NCBI GenBank assembly: GCA_020634755.1
Contig: JACKBC010000010.1
Location: forward strand, 1 to 64,000
Reading direction: 5' to 3'
DNA: 64,000 nucleotides
Origin: Caldilineaceae bacterium
GTDB taxonomy: Bacteria > Chloroflexota > Anaerolineae > Caldilineales > Caldilineaceae
In this document: one piece after another, positions 49,509 to 57,876 of the stretch
Layout of the letters: the number at the start of each line of letters is the position of its first letter
Numbering within the stretch: the stretch's first letter is position 1
Translations under genes and position numbers: made by a program
Notes under the pieces: model-generated
Told to the model about the DNA's origin: nothing
Database searches by the model: none
What the model saw: only the letters and a program-made list of their open reading frames with translations

Positions 49509-50729
49509 ATGTCCCCATCCACAGCCGAACTTAAAGAACGCGTTTGCGACTACATTGATGAAATTGCGCCGCAGTTGCTGCAGATTAGCCACACCATCCA
49601 CGCCAATCCGGAAATTTCGTTTGCAGAATTTGAGTCTATGAAATTGCTGGCCGATACCGCCGAAGCGTTTGGTTATGCCGTGCAGCGCGGCGTCGCTGGA
49701 CTGGAGACCGCCTTTATGGCCGTCAGCGCGCGTACACAGGGGCCGACCATCGCTTTTATTGCTGAATATGATGCGCTACCGGGCTTGGGGCATGCCTGTG
49801 GTCACAACATTATTGGCACGGCGGCCACCGGCGCGGCGTTGGCCATGCAGGCCATCCGCCATGAGGTGCCCGGCACCATCAAGCTGATTGGCACGCCGGC
49901 TGAGGAGGGTGGCGGTGGCAAGGTAATCATGGCCGAATATGGCGTCTTTGATGACCTGGACGCGGCCATGATGATCCATCCCGGCACCAAGGCCATGACC
50001 ACGCGCACCACGCTGGCCTCCAACAAAGTTAAGTTCGAGTTTTTTGGCAAATCGGCCCACGCCGCCGCCATCCCCGAACTGGGGATCAACGCGCTGGATG
50101 CCTGCATCCAAACCTACAATAACATCAATGCCTTGCGGCAGCACCTGCGGCCCGATGTGCGCATTCACGGCATTATTACCCACGGTGGCGATGCGGCCAA
50201 CGTGGTGCCGGCATATGCCGCGGCGCTGTTTAGCGTGCGCGCTGCCGATTCGGACTATTCTTTTGAGGTGTTAGAGAAGGTCATTCGCTGTGCCGAGGCA
50301 GGCGCATTAGCGGCTGGCGCCACCATGAAGTACGAACATAGCATGCACTATGCCCAGCGGCTGGCCAACCCCACGTTGGCGCGCCTTTTTGGTGAAAATA
50401 TTGGCAGCTTGGGGGAAGATGTACAAGAGCCGGCGCCGGGCGAAAAGATGGGGTCCAGCGATATGGGCAATGTAAGCCAGATCGTGCCGTCCATTCATCC
50501 CTATGTAACCATTGCGCCGCCCGGTACCGGAGGCCATACGCCTGAATTTGCCCAGGCTTCCATTAGCTCCTGGGGCGATCAAGCGCTGATTCGTTCGGCC
50601 AAAGCGATGGCCATGACCGCCGTGGATTTGATGACGCAACCGCAGCTCATGCAGCAGGCCAAGGATGAATTTAGTGATATGGTCGACTTTGATGCCCCGT
50701 GGCGCAAGCGACGCTTCTTTCACAAATAG
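49509..50729 (+). CDS. M20-family amidohydrolase
   Basis: A 406-residue zinc peptidase/amidohydrolase of the M20 family, closest in pattern to AbgB/PM20D2-type enzymes. EYDALPGLGHACGHNIIGTAA holds metal ligands, PAEEGGGGKVIM the catalytic Glu, and MIHPG the next His. The dimerisation domain is about 190-300 (KFEFFGKSAHAAAIPELGINALDA). The terminal metal site is GGHTPEFAQ. Likely substrates are acylated amino acids or small dipeptides. The start ATG follows GGAAAC. It follows the UDG gene by 46 bases. Confidence 0.87.
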   Translation: MSPSTAELKERVCDYIDEIAPQLLQISHTIHANPEISFAEFESMKLLADTAEAFGYAVQRGVAGLETAFMAVSARTQGPTIAFIAEYDALPGLGHACGHNIIGTAATGAALAMQAIRHEVPGTIKLIGTPAEEGGGGKVIMAEYGVFDDLDAAMMIHPGTKAMTTRTTLASNKVKFEFFGKSAHAAAIPELGINALDACIQTYNNINALRQHLRPDVRIHGIITHGGDAANVVPAYAAALFSVRAADSDYSFEVLEKVIRCAEAGALAAGATMKYEHSMHYAQRLANPTLARLFGENIGSLGEDVQEPAPGEKMGSSDMGNVSQIVPSIHPYVTIAPPGTGGHTPEFAQASISSWGDQALIRSAKAMAMTAVDLMTQPQLMQQAKDEFSDMVDFDAPWRKRRFFHK

Positions 50730-50749
50730 GGCATCTGCATACCCCTTAT

Positions 50750-50971
50750 TTACTTGGGCAATCGAGAAAGGGCGCCGCGTTGCGAAACTGATTGATAAAG
50801 ACGTTTGACGGGTTGAAGCAGACGATGGTGAAGAAATGAGAAAATGCCCAGGCTAATGCCCACTACGCTCCACAGGGCTAAATTATGGACTAGCGATGGC
50901 GGATCTATGCCGCGAAAAACGATTAAATGTCCGATAAGGCCCATTGAGATACAAATGATCATTTCTTTCAT
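50750..50971 (-). CDS. Small membrane protein, hypothetical
   Basis: 73 residues with two possible membrane helices (5-20 and 33-50) and a basic C-terminal tail (RLLQPVKRLYQSV). No family was recognised and no ribosome-binding site is clear. It is convergent with the M20 gene. The reading frame may be chance. Confidence 0.35.
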   Translation of the reverse strand: MKEMIICISMGLIGHLIVFRGIDPPSLVHNLALWSVVGISLGIFSFLHHRLLQPVKRLYQSVSQRGALSRLPK

Positions 50972-51202
50972 ATAGACGAACCTTTGTCAACAGCTTTGTT
51001 CGTTGCTTCACACAAATGTACACAGACTCTAGAAAGAGTGCAGCATCTTTGCATATGGCTGTTTCTCTAGTGAGTTTGGGTAATGGGCTTAACACTGTGT
51101 GTATATGGTACTACGGTTTGCCGTAAAATGCTATAGCGTTTTGCTGCAATAGGTTTCATTATACTGACAATTTACCCTTCTCCTATTGCATATGGTTGCG
51201 CG

Positions 51203-52444
51203 TTATTGCAAGGCCGGACACGCCTCGCGGATGATGGCCGTTATTTCTTCAATTTCGGAAAGGCGCAGGGAAGAAGCTGAGGGCAAATAGAAGCCGTCTC
51301 GGCACAAACGCTCGGCTACGGGATAGCGCTCGCCTTTGAAGGTATTCCAATAGATGGGCTGGCAATGCATGGGAATAAAAAAGGTGCGGGTCTCAATCCC
51401 ATTATTGGCCAACACCACGCGCAGCTCATCCCGATTCATGCCATACTGTTCCTTGTCCACCAGAATGCCATACATCCAGTAAACGTTTCTGGCCCATGCC
51501 GCTTCTTTGGGGATTTGGATGCCCGGAATGTCTTGCAATCGCCGGTTGTACTCCGAGGCATTGTGGCGCCGCGCCTCTACAAATTGATCCAGCTGCTCTA
51601 CCTGCGCCAACCCCACCGCCGCCTGCAAATTGGTCATGCGATAGTTAAAGCCCACATATTTATGCCAAAAGTGGCGTTCGCTACTAAACGCATGGTCACG
51701 CAAATTCCACGCCAGCCGCGCAATCTCGCGGTCGTCGGTAGTCACCATGCCCCCTTCGCCCGTTGTAATGATCTTGTTGCCATAAAAGCTAAAACCGGCG
51801 GCATGCCCCAAGCTGCCGCAGCGCCGGCCTTTGTATTCGGCGCCATGTGCTTCCGCCGCATCTTCAAATACATACAGGCCATGCTTTTCAGCTAGCTCCA
51901 TGAGTGGATCCATATCGGTGGGATGCCCGTAAATGTGTACTGGCACAATGGCTTTGGTGCGTGGCGAAATTTTGCGCGCCACTTGTTCAATGTCCATCTG
52001 CCAGTAGTCGGGCTCCATATCCACAAGCACCGGCTTCGCCCCACAATAGGTGACTGCATTGGCCGTCGCGATCATGGTGAAGGTGGGGATGATCACTTCG
52101 TCGTCGGGCTCTAATCCTAACGTAGCCATGGCCAAATGCATAGCTACCGTGCCGTTGGCGCAAGCAATGCCATAGCGCGAACCACACGCTTGGGCAAACT
52201 GCATTTCAAAATCGCGAATAAAGCTGCCCGCCGACGAAATCCAGTTGGTTTCTACCGCCTGCTGCACATATTTCAGCTCGTTGCCTGTAAGCGTCGGCTC
52301 ACAAACTGGAATGACGCTGCGGCGCGTCGGCTTTTCAAAGGCCGGAATGGCGCGGTAATGCACCTGCACTTCGGGATCAGCCGCCGGAATAAACTCGGCC
52401 AGCTCGCCCATTTCATCCAACGTTAATTCTGCGGGTGTCAGCAT
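51203..52444 (-). CDS. DegT/DnrJ/EryC1-family aminotransferase
   Basis: A 413-residue PLP-dependent sugar aminotransferase. VCEPTLTGNELKYVQQAVETNWISSAGSFIRDFE starts the fold; EDAAEAHGAEYKGRRCGSLGHAAGFSFYGNKIITTGEGGM contains the acid that holds the PLP ring and the PLP Lys (in GNK). It makes an amino sugar nucleotide for surface glycans. A 35-residue N-terminal extension precedes the usual start. AGGAAAG lies 8 bases before the ATG. A 15-base tandem repeat lies just upstream, in the promoter region. It is downstream of glycosylation genes on the same strand. Confidence 0.88.
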   Translation of the reverse strand: MLTPAELTLDEMGELAEFIPAADPEVQVHYRAIPAFEKPTRRSVIPVCEPTLTGNELKYVQQAVETNWISSAGSFIRDFEMQFAQACGSRYGIACANGTVAMHLAMATLGLEPDDEVIIPTFTMIATANAVTYCGAKPVLVDMEPDYWQMDIEQVARKISPRTKAIVPVHIYGHPTDMDPLMELAEKHGLYVFEDAAEAHGAEYKGRRCGSLGHAAGFSFYGNKIITTGEGGMVTTDDREIARLAWNLRDHAFSSERHFWHKYVGFNYRMTNLQAAVGLAQVEQLDQFVEARRHNASEYNRRLQDIPGIQIPKEAAWARNVYWMYGILVDKEQYGMNRDELRVVLANNGIETRTFFIPMHCQPIYWNTFKGERYPVAERLCRDGFYLPSASSLRLSEIEEITAIIREACPALQ

Positions 52445-52475
52445 GGTTGTGCTTTCCTGAATCGTTTGGGTTTAG

Positions 52476-52565
52476 TGCTCTATTGCTTGTTGCTCTATTG
52501 CTTGTTGCTCTATTGCTTGTTGCTCTATTGCTTGTTGCTCTATTGCTTGTTGCTCTATTGCTTTC
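52476..52565. repeat. Six tandem 15-bp repeats
   Basis: The unit TGCTCTATTGCTTGT is repeated six times without mismatch except in the last. It begins 32 bases upstream of the DegT start codon. The copy number may vary by slippage. Confidence 0.9.
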
Positions 52566-52631
52566 ACTGGTAGTCTGTTAGAGAGAACGATAATAACCAA
52601 TTTTGTATGCTAATTTTCGCAGATGTAGGCG

Positions 52632-52719
52632 TCTATACTGCGGTTGAGATGAGAACCGGAGTTTTCTACTGCCTCAACCGGCGTGATAAAACTCCGGTTC
52701 TCATTCAGAGCTGAGTCTA
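52632..52719 (+). mobile_element. Family D hairpin element, copy 3
   Basis: The long stem GATGAGAACCGGAGTTTT at the left pairs with its complement at the right, the best-preserved D copy. The heads are ACTGCGGTTGA and TCAGAGCTGAG. It lies between the glycosyltransferase gene and the 15-bp repeats. Confidence 0.82.
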
Positions 52720-52826
52720 AAGGACCAATAATCCGTGTAAATCCGCCAAATCCGCGTACAAAATTCTGCTCTCCAGCAGTCTGTGGATAGGACAATACAG
52801 CACTAAGCTATCTCTATACCTTTTAT

Positions 52827-53576
52827 TCAAAATCTATTGCGCTGGCGCAAAATGGTCGCCACATACTTGCGCCCTTTGACGAGATAATCCCACAAATTGG
52901 CGCCGGTTTTGCTCTCTCCCGCCGTGCGCGGTACGCACACATAGGGAACCTCCTGCACGCTATATCCGCTTTGAACGGCGCGCGCCAGCAGGTCAATACA
53001 ATACTCGCCATAATCGCCGGCCAGCCGAATCTGTTCAAAGACGGCGGCGCGCCCGGCAATAAAGCCGCTGGTGTAATCATGGACTTGATTGCCGATCATC
53101 ACAATGGCCAAGCGATTGATGAGCAGGCTGAGCAAGCGCGCCATGCGTCCATGCGCCACATCGGCGCCACCGGGAATCCAGCGCGACCCAACGGCCACAT
53201 CGGCGCCACGGTCTAGAATTGCGTCGATGAGCTGCGGCACATCCGCTGGCGGCATAGACAAATCGCAGTCCATCCAGGTCACAATATCGGCCCCCAGCGT
53301 CTGGATCGCCATATCAATGCCGTGCTGAATGGCCGAGGTCAACCCACTTTCTTCCATGCGCCGCGCCAGCACCACTTTGACCGAAGCGCCATTGTTGTGG
53401 GCGGCCATCCTCTCTTCCACTACTTGCCATGTACCATCTGGGGAATCGTCATCCACCACCAGCACAACGTGGGGCGTTCTGGCGCAGGCCAAAATCCCGT
53501 CGATCAGCGGGCCAATATTGTCGCGTTCATTATATGTGGGCAAGACTGTACAGACCAACACAGATTGTTCCGGCAT
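52827..53576 (-). CDS. DPM1-like polyprenol-phosphate glycosyltransferase
   Basis: A 249-residue GT2 enzyme that should move mannose or a similar sugar from the nucleotide donor to polyprenyl phosphate. The donor-binding start is VLPTYNERDNIGPLIDGI, then VDDDSPDGTWQV and WMDCDLSMPP, the metal-binding DxD-type site. The C-terminal RTAGESKTGANLWDYLVKGRKY is typical of Dpm1 proteins without a membrane helix. AGGA precedes the ATG. It starts 7 bases after the methyltransferase gene. Confidence 0.88.
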   Translation of the reverse strand: MPEQSVLVCTVLPTYNERDNIGPLIDGILACARTPHVVLVVDDDSPDGTWQVVEERMAAHNNGASVKVVLARRMEESGLTSAIQHGIDMAIQTLGADIVTWMDCDLSMPPADVPQLIDAILDRGADVAVGSRWIPGGADVAHGRMARLLSLLINRLAIVMIGNQVHDYTSGFIAGRAAVFEQIRLAGDYGEYCIDLLARAVQSGYSVQEVPYVCVPRTAGESKTGANLWDYLVKGRKYVATILRQRNRF

Positions 53577-53583
53577 ACAAGTC

Positions 53584-54360
53584 CTATACTTTTTGCGCTG
53601 CTACTACTTTTTGCGCTGCAACATACAGGCTAATGCCAAATGGAATGTTCCAGTGCGCAATCCAATGGGCTTCCATGAGCAAAATGGCTTTCACCAGTTC
53701 ATCAAACTGCGATGCGCTATATTGAGCAGCCGTAAAGGGCACAAAGTGATAGCGCTGCAACAGGCGCACGAACGCCACCGGTAGCAACATCATCGCATTG
53801 GCATATGTTGCCGCCACGGGCTGAAAGCCATGCTGAACCAGCACGCTTTGAACTTCCTTGCTTGAATAGCGCCGTCCCGTGTTAAATGCCCTGTCGTGCG
53901 TGCTGTGTAGCCACTCATAGGCACTCACGCGCAACAGAAGCAGCCCGTCGGGACGCAATACGCGATGGCTTTCGGCCAAAGCAAGGGACAATTTTACACC
54001 CTGCTGGTCAAATGAATCAAGCGCGACCACTGCTCCAAATGCCGCAGCCGGAAAGGGCAGCGCCAACATATTGGCATCCACCAGGCTGTTTGAGATGCCC
54101 AGCCGTCGCCGTGCGTTGACCAGCGCGGCAGGATGTAAATCGGCGCCCACGAGCTGCCGCCCATTTTGACGCTGCTTTAATTCACGCAGAAACGCGCCGC
54201 CGCCACAGCCCAATTCCAGAATAGGGCCGTCCGGCAGTGGAATGCGTTTGAACAGCGCGTGGGTAATCGCGCGCATGCCCACGCTCCAACCGTACCGATC
54301 TTCAGATTCATAGAGCAGCGGCAACAGCGCCGCTTGTTCGCTTCCCATACACCATTTCAA
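53584..54360 (-). CDS. SAM-dependent class I methyltransferase
   Basis: A 258-residue Rossmann-fold methyltransferase. The SAM site is ILELGCGGGAFLREL (motif I), followed by GADLHPAALVNARRRL and VALDSFDQQGVKLSLA. The substrate is unknown. The C-terminus carries a small tandem duplication, VAAQKVVAAQKV, from a 15-base duplication in the DNA near the stop codon. It lies between the GT39-like and DPM1-like genes, so a glycan or lipid acceptor is likely. Confidence 0.82.
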   Translation of the reverse strand: MKWCMGSEQAALLPLLYESEDRYGWSVGMRAITHALFKRIPLPDGPILELGCGGGAFLRELKQRQNGRQLVGADLHPAALVNARRRLGISNSLVDANMLALPFPAAAFGAVVALDSFDQQGVKLSLALAESHRVLRPDGLLLLRVSAYEWLHSTHDRAFNTGRRYSSKEVQSVLVQHGFQPVAATYANAMMLLPVAFVRLLQRYHFVPFTAAQYSASQFDELVKAILLMEAHWIAHWNIPFGISLYVAAQKVVAAQKV

Positions 54361-54366
54361 TTAGCC

Positions 54367-54449
54367 GTAGATCGCAATCGCCAGAGATAGCGTCGGATTC
54401 ACCAAACTAAAACAACGCCTATCTCGCCAACACCGTTGCGGTATACTGA
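54367..54449. repeat. Family C repeat, copy 5
   Basis: Begins TAGATCGCAATCGCCAGAG and ends CGTTGCGGTATACTGA, the reverse orientation of copy 2. It is followed at once by a family E element. Confidence 0.62.
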
Positions 54450-54450
54450 T

Positions 54451-54536
54451 TAGGGCTTATGCAAGCCTGGCATAAAACTGTTTGGTCCGTCATTTTATTT
54501 ATTGTTTCTTGGCGATTCACTGGCGCTGCGTCAGCG
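54451..54536 (-). repeat. Family E repeat, copy 8
   Basis: On the minus strand it reads GCTGACGCAGCGCCAGTG to GCCAGGCTTGCATAAGCCC. It ends 3 bases from the stop codon of the GT39-like gene, so it is in the 3' end of that message. Confidence 0.55.
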
Positions 54537-54538
54537 CA

Positions 54539-56626
54539 TCAATTTTGCGCCTGTACGCGCACGACACCCAAATCCACCGTCTCACCAAGCTGCATAAAAG
54601 CGTCATTCACCGGCTGGTACATGCCCGCCCGCAGCCGATATTCACCGGCTGCCAAATCAGCCGGCAGCAGAATCTGCACTTCGTCCAAAATGTGCCAGCC
54701 GACCAGCCACCGGCTGGTCGGTAAAGAGCCTTCTCCTGGCTGGCTGTCGCGCCCCGCCACCTGCTGAAGCTGCCCATCGGGCTGGGGAGCCAGCAGATGC
54801 GTAAAGACGGTCCAATCGGCCTGTGGCGTCTGTTCGGCCTGCCAATAAAGTTGCAGATAGAGCACCTGCCCCGCCACCAGCTGCTCCGGCTGTACATCAT
54901 AACCGGTCAAGCGGATGCCATCCCCCAAGAGTATATCAACCGGGTGCTGCGGCCGCCGCTGGGCTGCTTCATCCGGCTGCCGCGTATAGACATTGGCATA
55001 TGTTGCACCCGTCGGATCAATCACCGCGTGCGTAATGCGGGCCTGGGGAAATATTCCCGGCAGCAGCAGGCGCGTCCGAAAATCTTCATGCTCAATGCTT
55101 ACATAATTTTCGGCAGATTGGGGCTTTTCTAAATAGGGGAAAATGTGGCGGCCATCAAATGAAACTAGCGTGTGCGCAATCTGTGGCTGCGCCGCGTGGA
55201 GGGCAAACTGAATCGTGGGATGTTCGGCGCCCCTTGGCGTCATATACATGGTGGAATCTGCGGGCTGTTGGGCCATCCACTGGCCCAGCTCCCAGAAGCC
55301 CACGTCAAATGCATAAAACAGGTCGGGCATCTCGCCCCAGCGCTTAAAATAGTTCCAGCCGGACGTAACGCCACCCAGCACCAGCAACCCCACGCAAATC
55401 AATTTGGCCAGCCGGGGCACAAACTGCATGCGTGGTACGCGCCGCAGATTGCTAAGCGCATCCAATCCCACGCCGCATATCAGCGCTGTTGGCGCGGCCG
55501 CTCCCAAAATGCGGTGAAAGTGCGGCGCATATTCGCTAAATACCCCCGGCGCCACCAGCCCCACCAGCCCCACCAGCAGCAATCCAAAAGCCGGCTGCCC
55601 CACTTTCCAGAGGGTCAAGGCCGCCCCCGCATAGAATGGAATGGCCAGCCAAATGTTGAGCGCCGCCATCCCGGGCACATTGCGCCGCGGATCTAAATCG
55701 CCGGGCGCGCCCAGCGGGCCAAACATGCGGGCGGTGGCCCACACATTGTGCCAAAAAGAGGCGTCGGCCGGGCTACCCGTATCACCCACAATGGCAAGTT
55801 GGGTGGGGCGCATGAGCAAAATGGCCGGGTTCTGATAGAAAAACCAGCCCAGCGGCGCCACCAGCGCCATGGCGGTCAACAGCGTCATGGTAACCCCCCA
55901 ACGGCGCGGCCGATCTTGCCAGAAGTGCTTAAATGGGCTTAGTGAAAGAAGGCGCGCCGTTGAATCCGGTACAGCCTGCCATTTGTGAGCAATCAGATGG
56001 ATCGTCAGCGGGATAAGCAAAAACGGTATCACCCATGCGCCTTGATAGGTATACATTGCCGCCGCCAGCATTGCGCCGCACCCAGCAAACGCTGGCCAGC
56101 GGGCGGTGCGCCAACCGCGCAAAAAGAGCCAACAGGCCACAACCCAGATCAGCGGCACCAGAATCGGTTCAATGCCCATGCGGCTAAAGTGAATGTGCCA
56201 GCGCATAACCGCCAACGTTGCCGCCGCCCAGAGTGGAAATAAAGGAGAAAGCTGGCGCGGCGCCAACCGATACAGTTCCCACGCCAGCGCATAAACGGCC
56301 AAAACGGTGAGCGAACCAGCGGTAGCCGCGGTCACGTGCATGGCCAGCGGCCCCGGTTGAGCCCCCACAGCCAGAAAAAACCAAAATGTTAGGGCATTTA
56401 AATAGGAGTTTAACGGTGGGACACCAAAATTGCCCAGCAGGAAAATGGGGCGATAGGAGGGATCTTGAAGGATGCGCAACGCTTCAAGACCTTCAAACGA
56501 TTCATCAAAGTGAAAGCCGGGCGGTAAACTGTCAATGCGCCAAAATCGCAGCCCAACGGCTACTAGGAGGATGCCCAATAGGGCCCAAAAATGACGACGG
56601 TCGGGTCGCTGAATTTGAGACGCCAT
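54539..56626 (-). CDS. GT39-like polyprenyl-phosphate-sugar transferase (membrane)
   Basis: A 695-residue membrane glycosyltransferase of the ArnT/PMT type. The first luminal loop has the acidic motif LPPGFHFDESFEGLEALR, which carries the expected catalytic Asp/Glu. About ten membrane helices cover residues 10-440. The C-terminal 250 residues are an extracytoplasmic beta-rich domain (LTGYDVQPEQLVAGQVLYLQLYWQ). It should transfer a polyprenyl-linked sugar to protein or glycan outside the cell, with the donor made by the DPM1-like enzyme two genes downstream. The acceptor is unknown. Confidence 0.82.
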   Translation of the reverse strand: MASQIQRPDRRHFWALLGILLVAVGLRFWRIDSLPPGFHFDESFEGLEALRILQDPSYRPIFLLGNFGVPPLNSYLNALTFWFFLAVGAQPGPLAMHVTAATAGSLTVLAVYALAWELYRLAPRQLSPLFPLWAAATLAVMRWHIHFSRMGIEPILVPLIWVVACWLFLRGWRTARWPAFAGCGAMLAAAMYTYQGAWVIPFLLIPLTIHLIAHKWQAVPDSTARLLSLSPFKHFWQDRPRRWGVTMTLLTAMALVAPLGWFFYQNPAILLMRPTQLAIVGDTGSPADASFWHNVWATARMFGPLGAPGDLDPRRNVPGMAALNIWLAIPFYAGAALTLWKVGQPAFGLLLVGLVGLVAPGVFSEYAPHFHRILGAAAPTALICGVGLDALSNLRRVPRMQFVPRLAKLICVGLLVLGGVTSGWNYFKRWGEMPDLFYAFDVGFWELGQWMAQQPADSTMYMTPRGAEHPTIQFALHAAQPQIAHTLVSFDGRHIFPYLEKPQSAENYVSIEHEDFRTRLLLPGIFPQARITHAVIDPTGATYANVYTRQPDEAAQRRPQHPVDILLGDGIRLTGYDVQPEQLVAGQVLYLQLYWQAEQTPQADWTVFTHLLAPQPDGQLQQVAGRDSQPGEGSLPTSRWLVGWHILDEVQILLPADLAAGEYRLRAGMYQPVNDAFMQLGETVDLGVVRVQAQN

Positions 56627-56960
56627 AGGTGGCGATTATACCACACGCTGCTTACACAGCGCCAGCGGATCGCTTATGAGGGGAACCATTCGATTTGGGG
56701 GGCGAGTTGTGAGCCTTCCTGGAAGAGTTAAAGGCGGCATCGGCTCGCACGAACGCGGCGGTTGTCTCTTCTAGGAAGGCTGTGGTCCCCAAACTAAAAC
56801 GCACCCGCTAGCGGGGAAGCAGCGTACTGATTAGGCCATGACGAACGCCGCGTCAATGGGCTGTTGCGCGTGGAGAGTGCTCTAGCAGGATGCTTTTTGC
56901 GTCAAGCTTGCCTAAGTGCTACGAGCAATTTGCGGTGGCTGGCCGCAGCCTTGATTTGCC

Positions 56961-57058
56961 ACTTAGTCATCGTTCAAAAATAACTTGTCGATTTAAACCT
57001 GTCAGGTCTGCGAGACCTGACAGGTTTGGTAGCCAACTTATTTCTGGGCAGTGACTAA
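56961..57058. mobile_element. Family B palindromic element, copy 2
   Basis: Outer CACTTAGTCATCGTTCA with TGGGCAGTGACTAAATG, then AAATAACTTG with CAACTTATTT, and inner TTTAAACCTGTCAGGTCT with AGACCTGACAGGTTT. It is the most regular copy of the family. Confidence 0.72.
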
Positions 57059-57130
57059 ATGCCGCTACGGGAACTAAAATCACCATGCCATCCGATTATG
57101 ACATTCTTGCTGCCAAATAGAAATTGCTGC

Positions 57131-57170
57131 CAAATAAAAAGAGGATAGTTGTTCTAAAACAACCATCCTC
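57131..57170 (-). terminator. Intrinsic terminator of the CBM48-like gene
   Basis: On the minus strand GAGGATGGTTGTT pairs with AACAACTATCCTC (13 bp with one mismatch) around a short loop, and TTTTTATTTGG follows. It is about 110 bases after the stop codon. Confidence 0.7.
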
Positions 57171-57282
57171 GCCACGTCTAATCTGCGGTTGGCCCGGCAT
57201 GAGCAAAGGTTAGCATGAATGAACCAACACATTCATATTTCGGTCATATTTCGGTCAGAGTCAAACATATTGACAAAACGAT

Positions 57283-57579
57283 TTATGCAGTATGCACAAT
57301 ACCGCTCAACTTATTGTGTTCGTTAAGGCCAAAATCGTCGGCTTGGCGATCCGTTTGCCATTGACCGTTTACTACATACCCAAATTTGTACTGCCCCCCT
57401 GTGGGCAGGTCAACTTGTGCTCTCCAGGCGCCATCGCGTCCTTGGGTCAACAATGTATTTTGATGATCCCAATCGTTAAATTCTCCCACCAGGCTAATCT
57501 TATCGGCCCAAACCGACGAAGGTAGCTCGAAGACGACGCGCGTGTGGCCAGGTCGTGGGGATGGCGTCTTGTATATCAT
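57283..57579 (-). CDS. Small CBM48/isoamylase-early-set domain protein
   Basis: A 98-residue protein formed by a single early-set (CBM48, AMPK-beta-like) domain. VVFELPSSVWADKISLVGEFNDWD and AWRAQVDLPTGGQYKFGYVVNG hold the glycogen-binding residues of this fold (W, K/Q, N-x-x-W). It has no enzyme domain attached, so it is probably a glycogen- or starch-binding adaptor. AAAGGAG lies 6 bases before the ATG. The upstream region is AT-rich. Confidence 0.85.
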   Translation of the reverse strand: MIYKTPSPRPGHTRVVFELPSSVWADKISLVGEFNDWDHQNTLLTQGRDGAWRAQVDLPTGGQYKFGYVVNGQWQTDRQADDFGLNEHNKLSGIVHTA

Positions 57580-57876
57580 GATGATCTCCTTTAGTTACAT
57601 CAAGTACGTTGGGGGGTTTGTTATATCTATTCTAAATTATTTTTATGAGAACAACATGATAATTAATCTATCAGCAATATACAATTGCCATACGATGTAC
57701 AGTATAGCAGACTAATGTCATACGTAAGCACAATAAAATTAACGGTTTATTGTGCAAATTGCACAATAATTATTCGTTTGGCTTCCATTTTTTTTCTCAT
57801 AAATTTGATGGTGCATATTTCTACAGCAATGATTTTTGGCAGAATGCCCAATTTGTCTGTGTATGAATGTGCACGA
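57580..57876. other. AT-rich intergenic region
   Basis: A clearly AT-rich stretch holding the promoter of the CBM48-like gene on the minus strand. A palindrome TTGTGCAAATTGCACAA at 57750-57766 could be an operator. A 66-codon + strand frame (57685-57885) runs into the downstream gene and is not supported. Confidence 0.4.

Larger units (their letters stand above)
56627..57282. other. Long intergenic region with several repeats
   Basis: This 656-base gap contains a family E-like end pair (56644-56670 and 56905-56925), an inverted repeat with 16-base arms (AGCCTTCCTGGAAGAG at 56712-56727 and its near-complement at 56766-56781), a family C fragment (GCGTACTGATTAGG, 56830-56845), family B copy 2 and a minus-strand terminator. 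No gene was supported. Confidence 0.5.

Noticed and set aside
50883..51095. 70-codon minus-strand frame near the small membrane protein
   Set aside because: It is a different frame of the same region, with no start signal or known motif.
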